A DNA stretch of 64,000 nt from Mucilaginibacter geliditolerans. Lineage in GTDB: Bacteria > Bacteroidota > Bacteroidia > Sphingobacteriales > Sphingobacteriaceae. The notes beneath the pieces were generated by a model. It saw only the letters and a program-made list of their open reading frames with translations. It was not told where the DNA came from and did no database searches. Below are positions 18,303 to 26,853 of the stretch, one piece after another (the first letter of the stretch is position 1; each line of letters opens with the position of its first letter). The DNA lies in assembly GCF_014200495.1 (NCBI RefSeq), contig NZ_JACHBY010000002.1, positions 496,001 through 560,000 of the forward strand. The letters run 5' to 3'. The position numbers and the translations under genes were made by a program.

Positions 18303-19313
18303 ATGAACTTCCGATTCTATTTACTGTTTCTCCTGTTTTGTATTTGTTATTTAACCAGCACGGTTAAAGCGCAATCGCCTGTTTATTTAACTGCCGTTGA
18401 AAAAAAACTTAGAAACGTCACCAGTAAACCGGAAGTTGCAGAAACTACCGACGACAACCTGAGCAAACCACAACAAAGAAAAAGGTTAATGGCCTATCTT
18501 AAAGGTATTGAAGCAGCTGATGTTAATTATAACCAGGCCAGGGTGCGGCATTTATACAGGTTGGCAAATCTGTTCACAAAACTACGTTTGTACCCACTTG
18601 CTATGAAGTGCTTTTTTAAAACCATTCAGTTTGACGCGGATAGCATCAGTACAGGAAATTTATCCATCACTTCTGTTGACGATTCTGCCCTGGAAAAACA
18701 GGTTGACCTGCTGGGGCCTGATACCAATAAAGAGATAAAAAGTAAAGCAATTAGCTGCGACAAAATTGTTAACACTTTTAACGATGGTAAAACAGCTATC
18801 GCCTATGCCTTAATATTCCACGTTAAACAACCGGTGAGGGGGAAACCCAGGATATTTAAATTCGCAAATACCGGCCATACATTTATTACGCTCATTAAGT
18901 ACAATTCAGATTCCACTTACGCGTCAATTTCCTTTGGCTTTTATCCTAAAAAAGATAACCTGCTATCGGCTACGCCCATTCTGCCCTCTACTTCGTCAAC
19001 ATTTAAAGATGATTCAGAACATGCCTGGGACGAGGTTGTAGGTAAATTCATATCAAAGCGCAGGTTCTGTAAGATATTGGCACTTACACAACAGTATAAC
19101 AATGTCGCTTATCATCTTTCAAAAAACAATTGCACCGATTTTGGATTAAAGGCAGCGGCGCTTGCCGGACTGGATATTTGGGATACCAAAGGCAGCTGGC
19201 CTTTGGGTAGTGGTAATAATCCTGCCTTTACCGGCCAGAGTATCATCGGCGGTAAATTCGACAATGCCGATACCGGTGACACCAAGGATTTACTGATTAA
19301 TTTAAATAACTGA
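18303..19313 (+). CDS. Exported protein with a permuted papain-like (NlpC/P60-type) domain
   Basis: 336 residues with a signal peptide ending VKAQ. Residues about 40-110 are helical and TPR-like (RVRHLYRLANLFTKLRLYPLAMKCFF). The C-terminal half contains NTGHTFITLIK near residue 200 and KNNCTDFGLKAAALAG near residue 280. A His strand followed by a Cys at the start of a helix is the order found in circularly permuted papain-fold hydrolases (YiiX/LRAT-like). It may be a periplasmic amidase or peptidase. I do not recognise a named family. It lies 73 bp after the arylsulfotransferase gene and could be read through from it. Confidence 0.5.
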   Translation: MNFRFYLLFLLFCICYLTSTVKAQSPVYLTAVEKKLRNVTSKPEVAETTDDNLSKPQQRKRLMAYLKGIEAADVNYNQARVRHLYRLANLFTKLRLYPLAMKCFFKTIQFDADSISTGNLSITSVDDSALEKQVDLLGPDTNKEIKSKAISCDKIVNTFNDGKTAIAYALIFHVKQPVRGKPRIFKFANTGHTFITLIKYNSDSTYASISFGFYPKKDNLLSATPILPSTSSTFKDDSEHAWDEVVGKFISKRRFCKILALTQQYNNVAYHLSKNNCTDFGLKAAALAGLDIWDTKGSWPLGSGNNPAFTGQSIIGGKFDNADTGDTKDLLINLNN

Positions 19314-19320
19314 TATATAT

Positions 19321-19497
19321 ATGGACAATTTTAAAATGTTAAAAGAACTGATAGCAACGGCGGAAAAGGATGCAACTGCTTTTTATGGAAAAGGTAATAG
19401 TGCCGCAGGTACCCGCCTGCGTTTAACGCTACAGCAAATTAAAGTTTCAGCTACCGCGATCCGCCAGGAAATAGCGGAGAAAAAAAGGAGGAAGTAA
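19321..19497 (+). CDS. Histone H1-like protein (Hc1 family)
   Basis: A 58-residue frame, ATG at 19321 and TAA at 19495-19497, starting seven bases after the preceding gene. The sequence MDNFKMLKELIATAEKDA, followed by FYGKGNSAAGTRLRLTLQQIK, is the compact helical, Lys/Arg-rich pattern of the small Hc1-like histone proteins found singly in most Bacteroidota. The C-terminus is strongly basic (EKKRRK). It is presumed to bind DNA non-specifically. Its stop overlaps the start of the next frame (TAATG), so the two are translationally coupled. Confidence 0.75.
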   Translation: MDNFKMLKELIATAEKDATAFYGKGNSAAGTRLRLTLQQIKVSATAIRQEIAEKKRRK

Positions 19498-19781
19498 TGG
19501 ACAGGGATGCCTTTGACACCATTTATAAAAGCTATTGGCTACCAATATATAACTCGGCTTTCAAACGCTTATTTGACCCTCAAAAGGCATCAGAAATAAC
19601 TCAGGAAGCCTTCTTTCAATTGTGGTTAAGCAAAGAGCAGGTAAACGCGGAGGACGTGATTATTTTTTTGCTAAAAGCAGTAAGAAATGAAGTCGTCATG
19701 CTGATGAAAAAGGAGTGCATTTATATTATAAATCCACCACGGATGTTATTTGAACATCTGCCATTACCCGGGGCAAATTAA
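19497..19781 (+). CDS. Sigma-70 region-2-only protein (truncated ECF sigma-like)
   Basis: 94 residues. DRDAFDTIYKSYWLPIYNSAFKRL, then DPQKASEITQEAFFQLWLS, fits the region 2 of Bacteroidota ECF sigma factors, which binds the -10 region and core polymerase. The protein ends after about 70 residues of homology, where a region 4 of some 60 residues would normally follow. It may be a degenerate sigma factor, a region-2-only sigma factor, or a polymerase-binding adaptor. It is coupled to the histone-like gene by a TAATG overlap and ends seven bases before a terminator. The frame runs cleanly to its own stop with no sign of region 4 in any frame before the terminator. Confidence 0.6.
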   Translation: MDRDAFDTIYKSYWLPIYNSAFKRLFDPQKASEITQEAFFQLWLSKEQVNAEDVIIFLLKAVRNEVVMLMKKECIYIINPPRMLFEHLPLPGAN

Positions 19782-19787
19782 AAAGAG

Positions 19788-19822
19788 ATCCGGAACTGAA
19801 AGCACTCTTTACAGTTCCGGAT
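19788..19822. terminator. Bidirectional terminator
   Basis: Perfect 11-bp stem ATCCGGAACTG (19788-19798)/CAGTTCCGGAT (19812-19822) with T-rich sequence to the right and A-rich to the left. It ends both the plus-strand sigma-like gene and the minus-strand desulfurase operon. Confidence 0.85.
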
Positions 19823-19825
19823 TTA

Positions 19826-21520
19826 TTATCTTCTTTTATTGCTAAGCTGGTGCAGTGTGCGCGCCAAAACATCAATTTCAGCACAAGTATTATAAAATGC
19901 CAACGAAGGCCTTACTGTGCTCTCAACTCCAAAACGGCGCAAAATAGGCTGTGCGCAATGATGCCCTGAACGTACTGCAATTCCCTGATTATTCAGCTCC
20001 GTACCTACTTCCTCGGTTTTATAGCCATCCAGCACAAATGAAAGCACACTTGCTTTTTCAGCAGCGGTACCTATCAGGCGTATGCCCGGTACCTGTTTTA
20101 GCAGGCTGGTTGCATATTCAAGCAGGAAGTGTTCATACTGCGCAATTATACCCATGCCAATACGTGTAACATAGTCAATAGCAGCACCTAGTCCCACGGC
20201 ATCAGCAATATTGCCGGTACCTGCTTCAAACCTGCCTGGCGCATCATGATAGGTGGTGTGCTCAAAAGTAACATCCTTTATCATGTTGCCCCCACCCTGC
20301 CATGGCTGGGTAGCATTTAACAGGTCTTCCTTGCCATAAAGCACGCCGATACCTGTTGGCCCAAACACTTTATGCCCTGAGAAAACAAACCAGTCAGCAT
20401 CCAGCGCCTGTACATCAACCGGCATATGCGAAACGGATTGTGCGCCATCAACCAAAACCTTTGCCCCTGCCGAATGCGCGATCTGCACAATTTGCGCGGC
20501 AGGCGTTACTGTTCCCAGTGCATTTGATACCTGGGTAAAAGCAACCAGTTTGGTTTTAGGGCCTATCAGTTTTACATATTCATCCAACAGGATCTGCCCG
20601 TCATCATCAACGGGGATAACCTTGATTTTTAGATTCTTTTTAGCTGCCAGTTGCTGCCATGGTACAATATTGGCATGATGCTCCAGATGACTTACAATGA
20701 TCTCGTCGCCATCATGCAGGTGCTGCTCTCCCCAGCTTTTTGCCACCAGGTTTATGGCTTCTGTTGCCCCACGTACAAAAATTATCTCATTAACCGACCC
20801 TGCATTTAAGAAAGCCTGCACCTTTTTGCGGGCACCCTCATAGGCATCTGTAGCACGGGCGGCAAGCTCATGCGCGGCACGGTGAATGTTGGAGTTCTCA
20901 TGCTCATAAAAATAGCTGATACGGTCAATAACCTGCCTTGGCTTCTGTGTAGTGGCGGCATTATCCAGCCATATTAATTGTTTACCATTTACCCTTTCTG
21001 AAAGGATTGGAAAATCCTTCCGGATGAAATTCACATCAAAGCCTGGAAGTGTGGCTGCAGGCTTATCCTTTAAAAAATAATAGGCCGCGGGATCCGCCCC
21101 AAACCCACTTGCAGGTAATTGGGGTAATGACGACGGTGTGGCTATTTGATTTAAAATATCATGCAATTGCTTTTCAAAGGGTTGCTCCTGCTGAAATGGT
21201 AAATGAAAAAGGCTGTCAGGAATTAACTCAAAGGGCAGGAAACTTCGCCCGAGGTCATGCTCGGCGGGCTGAATAGAGGCATTTAAGCCGGGATCATTGA
21301 AACCGGTTTGCGGGTTTTCCAGATTTACCGCATTGCCATGATGAATAGCCGATGGAGAAACACCGCTACCTGCAACCGATACAGGCGGCTTAGCTGCATC
21401 ATAAGGGTTTAAATCAGGTAAGGCAATATCTTCGTTAGGCTGTGCTTTAAAGAACTGGTTGGCCAGCCTTTGCAGCTCCTGAAGATCGGGTAAATTACCG
21501 GGATTAATATTTGTACTCAT
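19826..21520 (-). CDS. Encapsulin cargo cysteine desulfurase (SufS-like with disordered N-terminal targeting domain)
   Basis: 564 residues, about 160 longer than SufS. Residues 1 to about 163 are Pro-, Gln-, Ala- and Asn-rich and look disordered. They correspond to the cargo-loading extension of desulfurases packaged in family 2A encapsulins. The catalytic domain follows (DFPILSERVNGKQLIWLDNAATTQKP at about 169-194). The PLP lysine is near 384 (FSGHKVFGPTG) and the persulfide cysteine near 521 in SGHHCAQP. It converts cysteine to alanine and a protein persulfide. Inside the shell such enzymes are reported to build up elemental sulfur. The start overlaps the end of the shell gene by 17 bases, implying coupled translation. 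All key residues are present. Confidence 0.93.
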   Translation of the reverse strand: MSTNINPGNLPDLQELQRLANQFFKAQPNEDIALPDLNPYDAAKPPVSVAGSGVSPSAIHHGNAVNLENPQTGFNDPGLNASIQPAEHDLGRSFLPFELIPDSLFHLPFQQEQPFEKQLHDILNQIATPSSLPQLPASGFGADPAAYYFLKDKPAATLPGFDVNFIRKDFPILSERVNGKQLIWLDNAATTQKPRQVIDRISYFYEHENSNIHRAAHELAARATDAYEGARKKVQAFLNAGSVNEIIFVRGATEAINLVAKSWGEQHLHDGDEIIVSHLEHHANIVPWQQLAAKKNLKIKVIPVDDDGQILLDEYVKLIGPKTKLVAFTQVSNALGTVTPAAQIVQIAHSAGAKVLVDGAQSVSHMPVDVQALDADWFVFSGHKVFGPTGIGVLYGKEDLLNATQPWQGGGNMIKDVTFEHTTYHDAPGRFEAGTGNIADAVGLGAAIDYVTRIGMGIIAQYEHFLLEYATSLLKQVPGIRLIGTAAEKASVLSFVLDGYKTEEVGTELNNQGIAVRSGHHCAQPILRRFGVESTVRPSLAFYNTCAEIDVLARTLHQLSNKRR

Positions 21521-22424
21521 GATAGTTTCCTAAATCAACATCTTCCAAAACAGCAATAGCATCATCAACCAATACGGCTAAAGAGCAGTATAATGATACC
21601 AGGTAGGATGCAATAGCTTTATTATTGATGCCCATAAAGCGAACAGAAAGGCCGGGCGACTGCTCACCAGGTAAGCCCGGTTGGAACAAGCCTACTACTC
21701 CCTGCCTGCTTTCGCCGGTACGTAAAAGGATAATTTTGGATTTATTATTTTCTATAGGCAATTTATCAGATGGGATAAGCGGTATACCCCGCCAGGTAAT
21801 GAACTGCGAACCAAAAAGGGAAACAGTGGGCGGTGGTACACCTCTGCGGGTACATTCCCTGCCAAAAGCGGCAATGGCTAATGGATGAAGTAAAAAGAAA
21901 CCCGGCTCCTTCCAAACCTTGGTGATCAGTTCATCCAGATCATCGGGTGTTGGCGGGCCCAGCCTTGTTTTAATTTTCTGGCTGGAAACAACACTGTGTA
22001 ATAATCCATACTCCTGGTTATTTATCAGTTCGCTTTCCTGCCTTTCCTTAACAATCTCAATAGTTAAGCGAAGCTGTTCACTGATCTGATTATAAGGTTT
22101 ACTATACAGATCAGAAACACGTGTATGAACATCCAATACGGTATTTACCGCGCTTAAATTATACTCACGCGGGTTATCAATATAGTCGACAAATGTTGAT
22201 GGCAGCTCGCGCTCATCACGTGAAGAACAATCAACCTCAACATTTTGTGCGTCTTTTACTTTGTTTAAGCGGTATACGCCCGACTCAACCGGCACCCAAT
22301 TGAGCAGTTGCGGCAACCAGCGCGGTGTAATTCTTGATAATTGGGGAACAGTACGTGTAGCAATGGCTAACTGCCTTGCGGCAACATCGCCTAATGCGGT
22401 TTGTTTTGGTTTTTGATCTGCCAT
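21504..22424 (-). CDS. srpI: Family 2A encapsulin nanocompartment shell protein (SrpI-like)
   Basis: 306 residues, the usual family length. The sequence matches my memory of the Synechococcus SrpI sulfur-starvation shell protein along its full length: DVAARQLAIATRTVPQLSRITPRWL at the N-terminus, YVDY-type segment (FVDYIDNPREYNL), VHTRVSDLYSKPYNQI, FITWRGIPLIPSDKLPIE, and RQGVVGLFQPGLPGEQSPGL. No N-terminal cyclic-nucleotide domain is present, which separates 2A from 2B. It has the HK97 phage-capsid fold and self-assembles into a 60-subunit cage in the cytosol. It overlaps the desulfurase cargo gene by 17 bases and is first in the operon. Its promoter carries the 24-bp palindrome shared with the Cys-leader operon. 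Confidence 0.95.
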   Translation of the reverse strand: MADQKPKQTALGDVAARQLAIATRTVPQLSRITPRWLPQLLNWVPVESGVYRLNKVKDAQNVEVDCSSRDERELPSTFVDYIDNPREYNLSAVNTVLDVHTRVSDLYSKPYNQISEQLRLTIEIVKERQESELINNQEYGLLHSVVSSQKIKTRLGPPTPDDLDELITKVWKEPGFFLLHPLAIAAFGRECTRRGVPPPTVSLFGSQFITWRGIPLIPSDKLPIENNKSKIILLRTGESRQGVVGLFQPGLPGEQSPGLSVRFMGINNKAIASYLVSLYCSLAVLVDDAIAVLEDVDLGNYHEYKY

Positions 22425-22479
22425 GTTAATTAAGATTGATATAAAATTATTTTTCGATTGTTATACAATGTTGATATTA

Positions 22480-22520
22480 CAAGTATATAAAATACACTAC
22501 TAAATACATAGATTTATTAG
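22480..22520 (-). promoter_or_regulatory. Encapsulin operon promoter with palindrome site 3
   Basis: The 24-bp dyad at 22497-22520 is the most symmetrical of the three copies: reading either strand gives CTAnTAAAT at the left end, a central AT, and ATTTAnTAG at the right. A TATACTTG -7 box (minus strand, 22480-22487) lies 9 bp downstream of it. The leader is about 50 nt and contains no small cysteine frame. The rest of the intergenic region, 22521-22761, shows nothing I recognise. Confidence 0.6.
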
Positions 22521-22761
22521 TCTTTATTTTTAACAGACGGGACGTAAACTTTTAATTAATGTTTGTGTGAATATAAATATAAATCTGAGCAAAAAAAGAA
22601 TAAAAAAGTCCGTAAATCCTATTACGAACATAGTTTTCCAACAGGATATGTATTAATGATGTTCAATGAACAACCGGAAAAGCATCACCCGGTAACTGGT
22701 GCACCCATCGCCATTTTACAAAAAGCATTAATTTTTTCGATGATACTTCGATTTTTCGTCA

Positions 22762-24357
22762 CTAAAAAGCAACTGCTGCCGGTTGGTTTTCTTTTACGTT
22801 TATATCCACTTGCCCAACCGATGGAAAAAGTGCTATCAGTAAAATTGTCCCTAAAATTAACCAGCTTATCCAGTGATAATAATCTACTGAAAATTTAAGC
22901 TGACTTTGTACAGTAATGCCTTTATTTAAAAGTCCATTTGCTATTTTAATGGCCTGGTCGGGCGCTGTGCCTCGGCTGATCAAGGCTTGCTGGTAAGCAG
23001 TTAATCTTTGCTCTGCAACCGGATTAAGCGAGCTTAGTTGTTCCTGTAAACGGTTATAATGATTTTGCTGGCCATAAAGCTGGAAAAAGCTAATAAGTGC
23101 GATACTGCTGCCAAAGCCAAAAAAACGAACAAAAATACCCACTGCCGATCCGGTATTACCGAACCGGACAGGCGAAGCGGAAACAAGAAAAAGGATTATG
23201 GGCACCATCAACATCCCAGCGCCCATACCCTGCAATATCAATGGGATAATGAGATCAACCGTATCAACCTGGGTGGTGAAAATATAACTCATCCATACAT
23301 GAAATATCAGCAGGATAATAAATCCGGAAATAAAAATTAGCCTTGTTGATCTTTTCATCAACATCATTCTTGAGGCTATGATCACGCTGATGATTATCCC
23401 GGCAATATTATAAAGCAGTAAATATCCGATGTGTATGGGATCGAGCCCCAGCACGCCGCCAATAAAAGAAGTGGTAATACCAAAAGACCCTCTTATAATA
23501 TAAAATACAAACAACAATATGGCCCCCAGCACAAATTTGGGATTTCTGAATGCCTTCAGATAGATGTATGGCTTTTTCAGGTTTAGTTGCCTGATGATAA
23601 ATAAAATAAAAAGCAGAACTATCGCGACTATCCTGATCGAGATCCGCGGATCGTCGAGCCAGTTATATTGCTGCCCGTAAACCAAAACATACCCTATGAG
23701 GCATAAACCGGTAGAGTAAATGGCAAAGCTTGGCCAATCGAGCCTGTACAACGGAAGTTTTTTATTAAGCCTTATATTATTCATGATGAAGAACAAAAGC
23801 ACCGCCCCCGGAATGTAGGAATAAATAGCGCATTTATAGATCACGTTATAGTCAAATGTATCAATAATGGTAGCGGTAATAAGCGTTGTTAAAGGTATCA
23901 CACATAACAGCACGCAATAAACCACCGAGTAACCGATCTCTTTTGAACGCTCGCTATGCAGCTTGCTGAACATGAGCGTAAGCGTTATGCTGATGGTTCC
24001 GCAGGTGAGCAAGCCCTGTATATACCGCATAGCCAAAAGCAGCAGGAACGAATGGGTAATATAGCAGAGGTAGCAAGTGGCCGCAAGTAAAATTACTCCT
24101 ACAAGCATATATTCTTTACTGGCTATGTTTTTAAAGAATCGGCCTTCAAGCACTACAAAACTGGCCATGGCGCCATAAAGAATGATGAGTGAATATTGCA
24201 CATCATTCGGACTAACGCCGTAGTAGCCAGCAGCGGCGTTTACATTGCTGACAGATAACGCGAATAGCACTACACCTGGCAAAACCACGATCAGCAGTGC
24301 AAAGCGGATGAGCCACTCGGGTACCCAGGTTTTAAAAACGTGGATGGTGTTATTCAT
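22762..24357 (-). CDS. MFS drug transporter, DHA2/EmrB type
   Basis: 531 residues with about 14 predicted membrane helices, the DHA2 topology. It starts with a short cytosolic tail and a long hydrophobic segment (LIRFALLIVVLPGVVLFALSV). A glycine-rich segment RYIQGLLTCGTISITLTLMF fits the family motif C region of antiporters. It is the last gene of a TolC-HlyD-MFS operon and overlaps the HlyD gene by 8 bases. The three form a proton-driven tripartite pump across both membranes. Its substrate is unknown. The AraC regulator encoded divergently is the likely controller. Confidence 0.88.
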   Translation of the reverse strand: MNNTIHVFKTWVPEWLIRFALLIVVLPGVVLFALSVSNVNAAAGYYGVSPNDVQYSLIILYGAMASFVVLEGRFFKNIASKEYMLVGVILLAATCYLCYITHSFLLLLAMRYIQGLLTCGTISITLTLMFSKLHSERSKEIGYSVVYCVLLCVIPLTTLITATIIDTFDYNVIYKCAIYSYIPGAVLLFFIMNNIRLNKKLPLYRLDWPSFAIYSTGLCLIGYVLVYGQQYNWLDDPRISIRIVAIVLLFILFIIRQLNLKKPYIYLKAFRNPKFVLGAILLFVFYIIRGSFGITTSFIGGVLGLDPIHIGYLLLYNIAGIIISVIIASRMMLMKRSTRLIFISGFIILLIFHVWMSYIFTTQVDTVDLIIPLILQGMGAGMLMVPIILFLVSASPVRFGNTGSAVGIFVRFFGFGSSIALISFFQLYGQQNHYNRLQEQLSSLNPVAEQRLTAYQQALISRGTAPDQAIKIANGLLNKGITVQSQLKFSVDYYHWISWLILGTILLIALFPSVGQVDINVKENQPAAVAF

Positions 24358-25426
24358 GATCTGATGAGCTTTTATTTACACTCACATTGGCGTTCATTCC
24401 GGCACTAAGCTGGGCTACAACCGGGTTGTCGTCAGTGATCTTTATTTTTACGGGAATACGCTGGGCAATCTTCACAAAGTTGCCGGTTGAATTATCGGGT
24501 GGCAGCAATGAGAATCTTGAACCTGTAGCCGGTGATAATGATAATATTTTACCCTTGATCTTTACATCGGGATATGCATCAGCGGTAATATCAACCGTTT
24601 CCCCAACGTGCATATTATGCAGTTGTGTTTCTTTAAAATTGGCCACCACCCATTTGCCGGTTTCCTTATCAACAATAAAAGCCAATGTTTGGCCCACTTG
24701 TATCTGCTGACCGGGTTGTATGGTTCTTTTACCCATTTTACCATCATACGGCGCGGTAATTACCGTGTACGATACATCAAGATTATTCCGCTTCAATATC
24801 AGCTCACGGCGCTTAATTTCTGACAATACGGGCGATATCTGCGACCGGTTGTCATTCACTTTTGATAAAGCCGCCTGATAGTTATCCAAAGCCGCCTGAT
24901 AATCCGATTGTGCTACATCTGAAGCCGTCTGCACGTTTTCCATTTGTTGTTTGGTGGCTGATTCGGCATCAAACAATTTCTGATAACGGGCAAACTCCAG
25001 TTGCTGCCTTACCAGTTTGGCTTTGGCGGCAACTATCTGCACGTTGCTAACCTGGGCAATTTTCGATGCGGTCTCCACATTGCTTTGCAGCGCGGTTACC
25101 TGGTCTTTGCCGCTTTGTATACCGGCTTCGGCCTCCTGTTGCTGCAGGGCATATTCCTGGTTATCTATAATAAGCAGCGTATCCCCTTTCTTCACATCCT
25201 GATTTTCATCATAACGGATCTCCTTAATAAAACCGCTTACCCTTGATGTAATAGGGTTAATGTACTCTTCTACCTGCGCGTCATTGGTTTCTTCATATTT
25301 AAATAAATGAAACGCGGTTATCACTCCCCAAATGCATAGGGCTAATGTTATAATGCCTGCTATCCATGTAGTGATCCTGGTAATTAATTTATCAGTAGTT
25401 GTATAGGTGTTATGTTCCTTATTCAT
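24350..25426 (-). CDS. HlyD/EmrA family membrane fusion protein
   Basis: 358 residues from the ATG at 25426. An upstream ATG at 25495 would overlap the TolC gene by 68 bases and add a non-conserved polar tail, so I prefer the start 1 bp after the TolC stop. One N-terminal membrane anchor (IAGIITLALCIWGVITAFHL) is followed by a biotinyl-lipoyl half-domain (NPITSRVSGFIKEI), a long helical hairpin (about 80-190) and a beta-barrel (VITAPYDGKMGKRTIQPGQQI). It bridges the MFS pump and the TolC channel. Confidence 0.9.
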   Translation of the reverse strand: MNKEHNTYTTTDKLITRITTWIAGIITLALCIWGVITAFHLFKYEETNDAQVEEYINPITSRVSGFIKEIRYDENQDVKKGDTLLIIDNQEYALQQQEAEAGIQSGKDQVTALQSNVETASKIAQVSNVQIVAAKAKLVRQQLEFARYQKLFDAESATKQQMENVQTASDVAQSDYQAALDNYQAALSKVNDNRSQISPVLSEIKRRELILKRNNLDVSYTVITAPYDGKMGKRTIQPGQQIQVGQTLAFIVDKETGKWVVANFKETQLHNMHVGETVDITADAYPDVKIKGKILSLSPATGSRFSLLPPDNSTGNFVKIAQRIPVKIKITDDNPVVAQLSAGMNANVSVNKSSSDHE

Positions 25427-25427
25427 G

Positions 25428-26768
25428 TTAAAGTTTGCCGGTAATGTTTTGTAATTGATAGTATTGAAGCTGGGCAGCAATTTGCGCTGCTGCAAGATCG
25501 AAACGGGTTTGCAGTAACTGTGTATCAGCGTCCAGCAGATCAGTTATTAATGAGGTTTGATTAAAATAGGTATTGTTAACTATCCTTCGGTTTTCTGTTG
25601 CCTGTTTAATATTGGTTTTACTCACGTCCACACGGTTAAGCGCTTCCTTAAATCGTAAATAAGCCTCGTTAACCTGCTGGCGGATGTTGTCCTGCGTTTC
25701 GGCATGCTCAATTTCCTGGCTCTCATAGTTAAGCTTTGCTATTTTAGTTTTATGGCTGTTATGATAAAATGATGAGATAGCAAATGATGCCTTTATCCCA
25801 TAAAAACCAAGCCCGTACAGATTGCCCGAATATGGGTAGAATAAGATCTGGGGATAATTATAGCTATATTCAGCAAACAGCCCTACTTTGGGCGATACAT
25901 TGGCTTTAATATTTTTTAGCTGCAGGCCCCGTAGTTCTGTTTCCTGTTCTGATATTTTTATTTGGTAAGCATTGCTCCCCGCATCAGTTAAATAATCAGC
26001 ATAAGTTTTGGTGCTGATGGAATCAAGATTAACCGGCTGAACAGGATCAACTCGCTGATCGTCGGGTAAACCTATCAGTATATTTAATTTTTGATTGGCT
26101 ATAGCCAGGTCATTATCCAAAGTAACTAATGACAATTTTTGCTTTGAAAGCTTTAATTCGGCCCGCAGTACATCGCTTTTTAACACAACACCATTTTTTT
26201 GCAGTGTTTGTATTTGCAATAATTGTTTTTCCTGCGCGGCAATATCCTTTAATAGCAGATCTTTAAAAATCTGGCTGCGCTGCATATCTAAATAATAAGC
26301 CGCGGCACGGAGTTTTATTTCAGATACGGTTAGTTTCCTTTGCTCACCGGCAATTTTGTTTTCGCTTCTGCGGGCATCAATTTCCAAATTGGTTTTATTG
26401 CCATTGTACAGGTTAAAATAAGCGCTGCCCTCGGCTTTGTAATAGGTATGCAAAACAGGGAATTGCTCGGGCACATTAAACAGTCCGTTTTCATAAACCG
26501 GCATATTGGTTACGCGGGCATATTCACCGTCAATATCAATTTCGGGCAAACGATCGGCTTTGGCATCCTTAATGCCTTCGTCACTGCTTTTAATGCTAAG
26601 ATCCCTGATCTGTATGGCTTTGCTGTTAGCCTCGGCCCTCTCCCACACCTCTTTTAATGTTAAGGGCATTTTCCGTGCAGAATCTGCCGGCAAGTGTGCC
26701 GCATACCCCAAATGAGCTATTGAGGTAATGGCCAATGTGATTAAAAAATATTTAAAATAGTGTTTCAT
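25428..26768 (-). CDS. TolC family outer-membrane efflux protein
   Basis: 446 residues with a signal peptide ending GYA-A. Two OEP repeats are visible (LTLKEVWERAEANSKAIQIRDLSI near 36-60, and a second in the C-terminal half), with long coiled helices and the alternating hydrophobic strands of the barrel between. It forms the outer-membrane channel of the tripartite pump encoded by the next two genes. It is first in the operon, starting 85 bp from the divergent AraC regulator. Confidence 0.92.
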   Translation of the reverse strand: MKHYFKYFLITLAITSIAHLGYAAHLPADSARKMPLTLKEVWERAEANSKAIQIRDLSIKSSDEGIKDAKADRLPEIDIDGEYARVTNMPVYENGLFNVPEQFPVLHTYYKAEGSAYFNLYNGNKTNLEIDARRSENKIAGEQRKLTVSEIKLRAAAYYLDMQRSQIFKDLLLKDIAAQEKQLLQIQTLQKNGVVLKSDVLRAELKLSKQKLSLVTLDNDLAIANQKLNILIGLPDDQRVDPVQPVNLDSISTKTYADYLTDAGSNAYQIKISEQETELRGLQLKNIKANVSPKVGLFAEYSYNYPQILFYPYSGNLYGLGFYGIKASFAISSFYHNSHKTKIAKLNYESQEIEHAETQDNIRQQVNEAYLRFKEALNRVDVSKTNIKQATENRRIVNNTYFNQTSLITDLLDADTQLLQTRFDLAAAQIAAQLQYYQLQNITGKL

Positions 26769-26853
26769 AAAATTATTGATGCAAAGGTCTGCTTATCTGC
26801 ATTAAGCATTTTTATGTACATTGCCAAACATTTACTCATTCCAGCCAAAATAC

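Noticed and set aside
22563..22898. 111-residue plus-strand frame before the MFS gene end
   Set aside because: Runs into the 3' end of the MFS gene on the other strand, no recognisable domain, and no promoter seen.
25427..25495. Upstream ATG at 25495 for the HlyD-family gene
   Set aside because: It would overlap the TolC gene by 68 bp and add a polar tail before the cytosolic segment; the ATG at 25426 directly follows the TolC stop.
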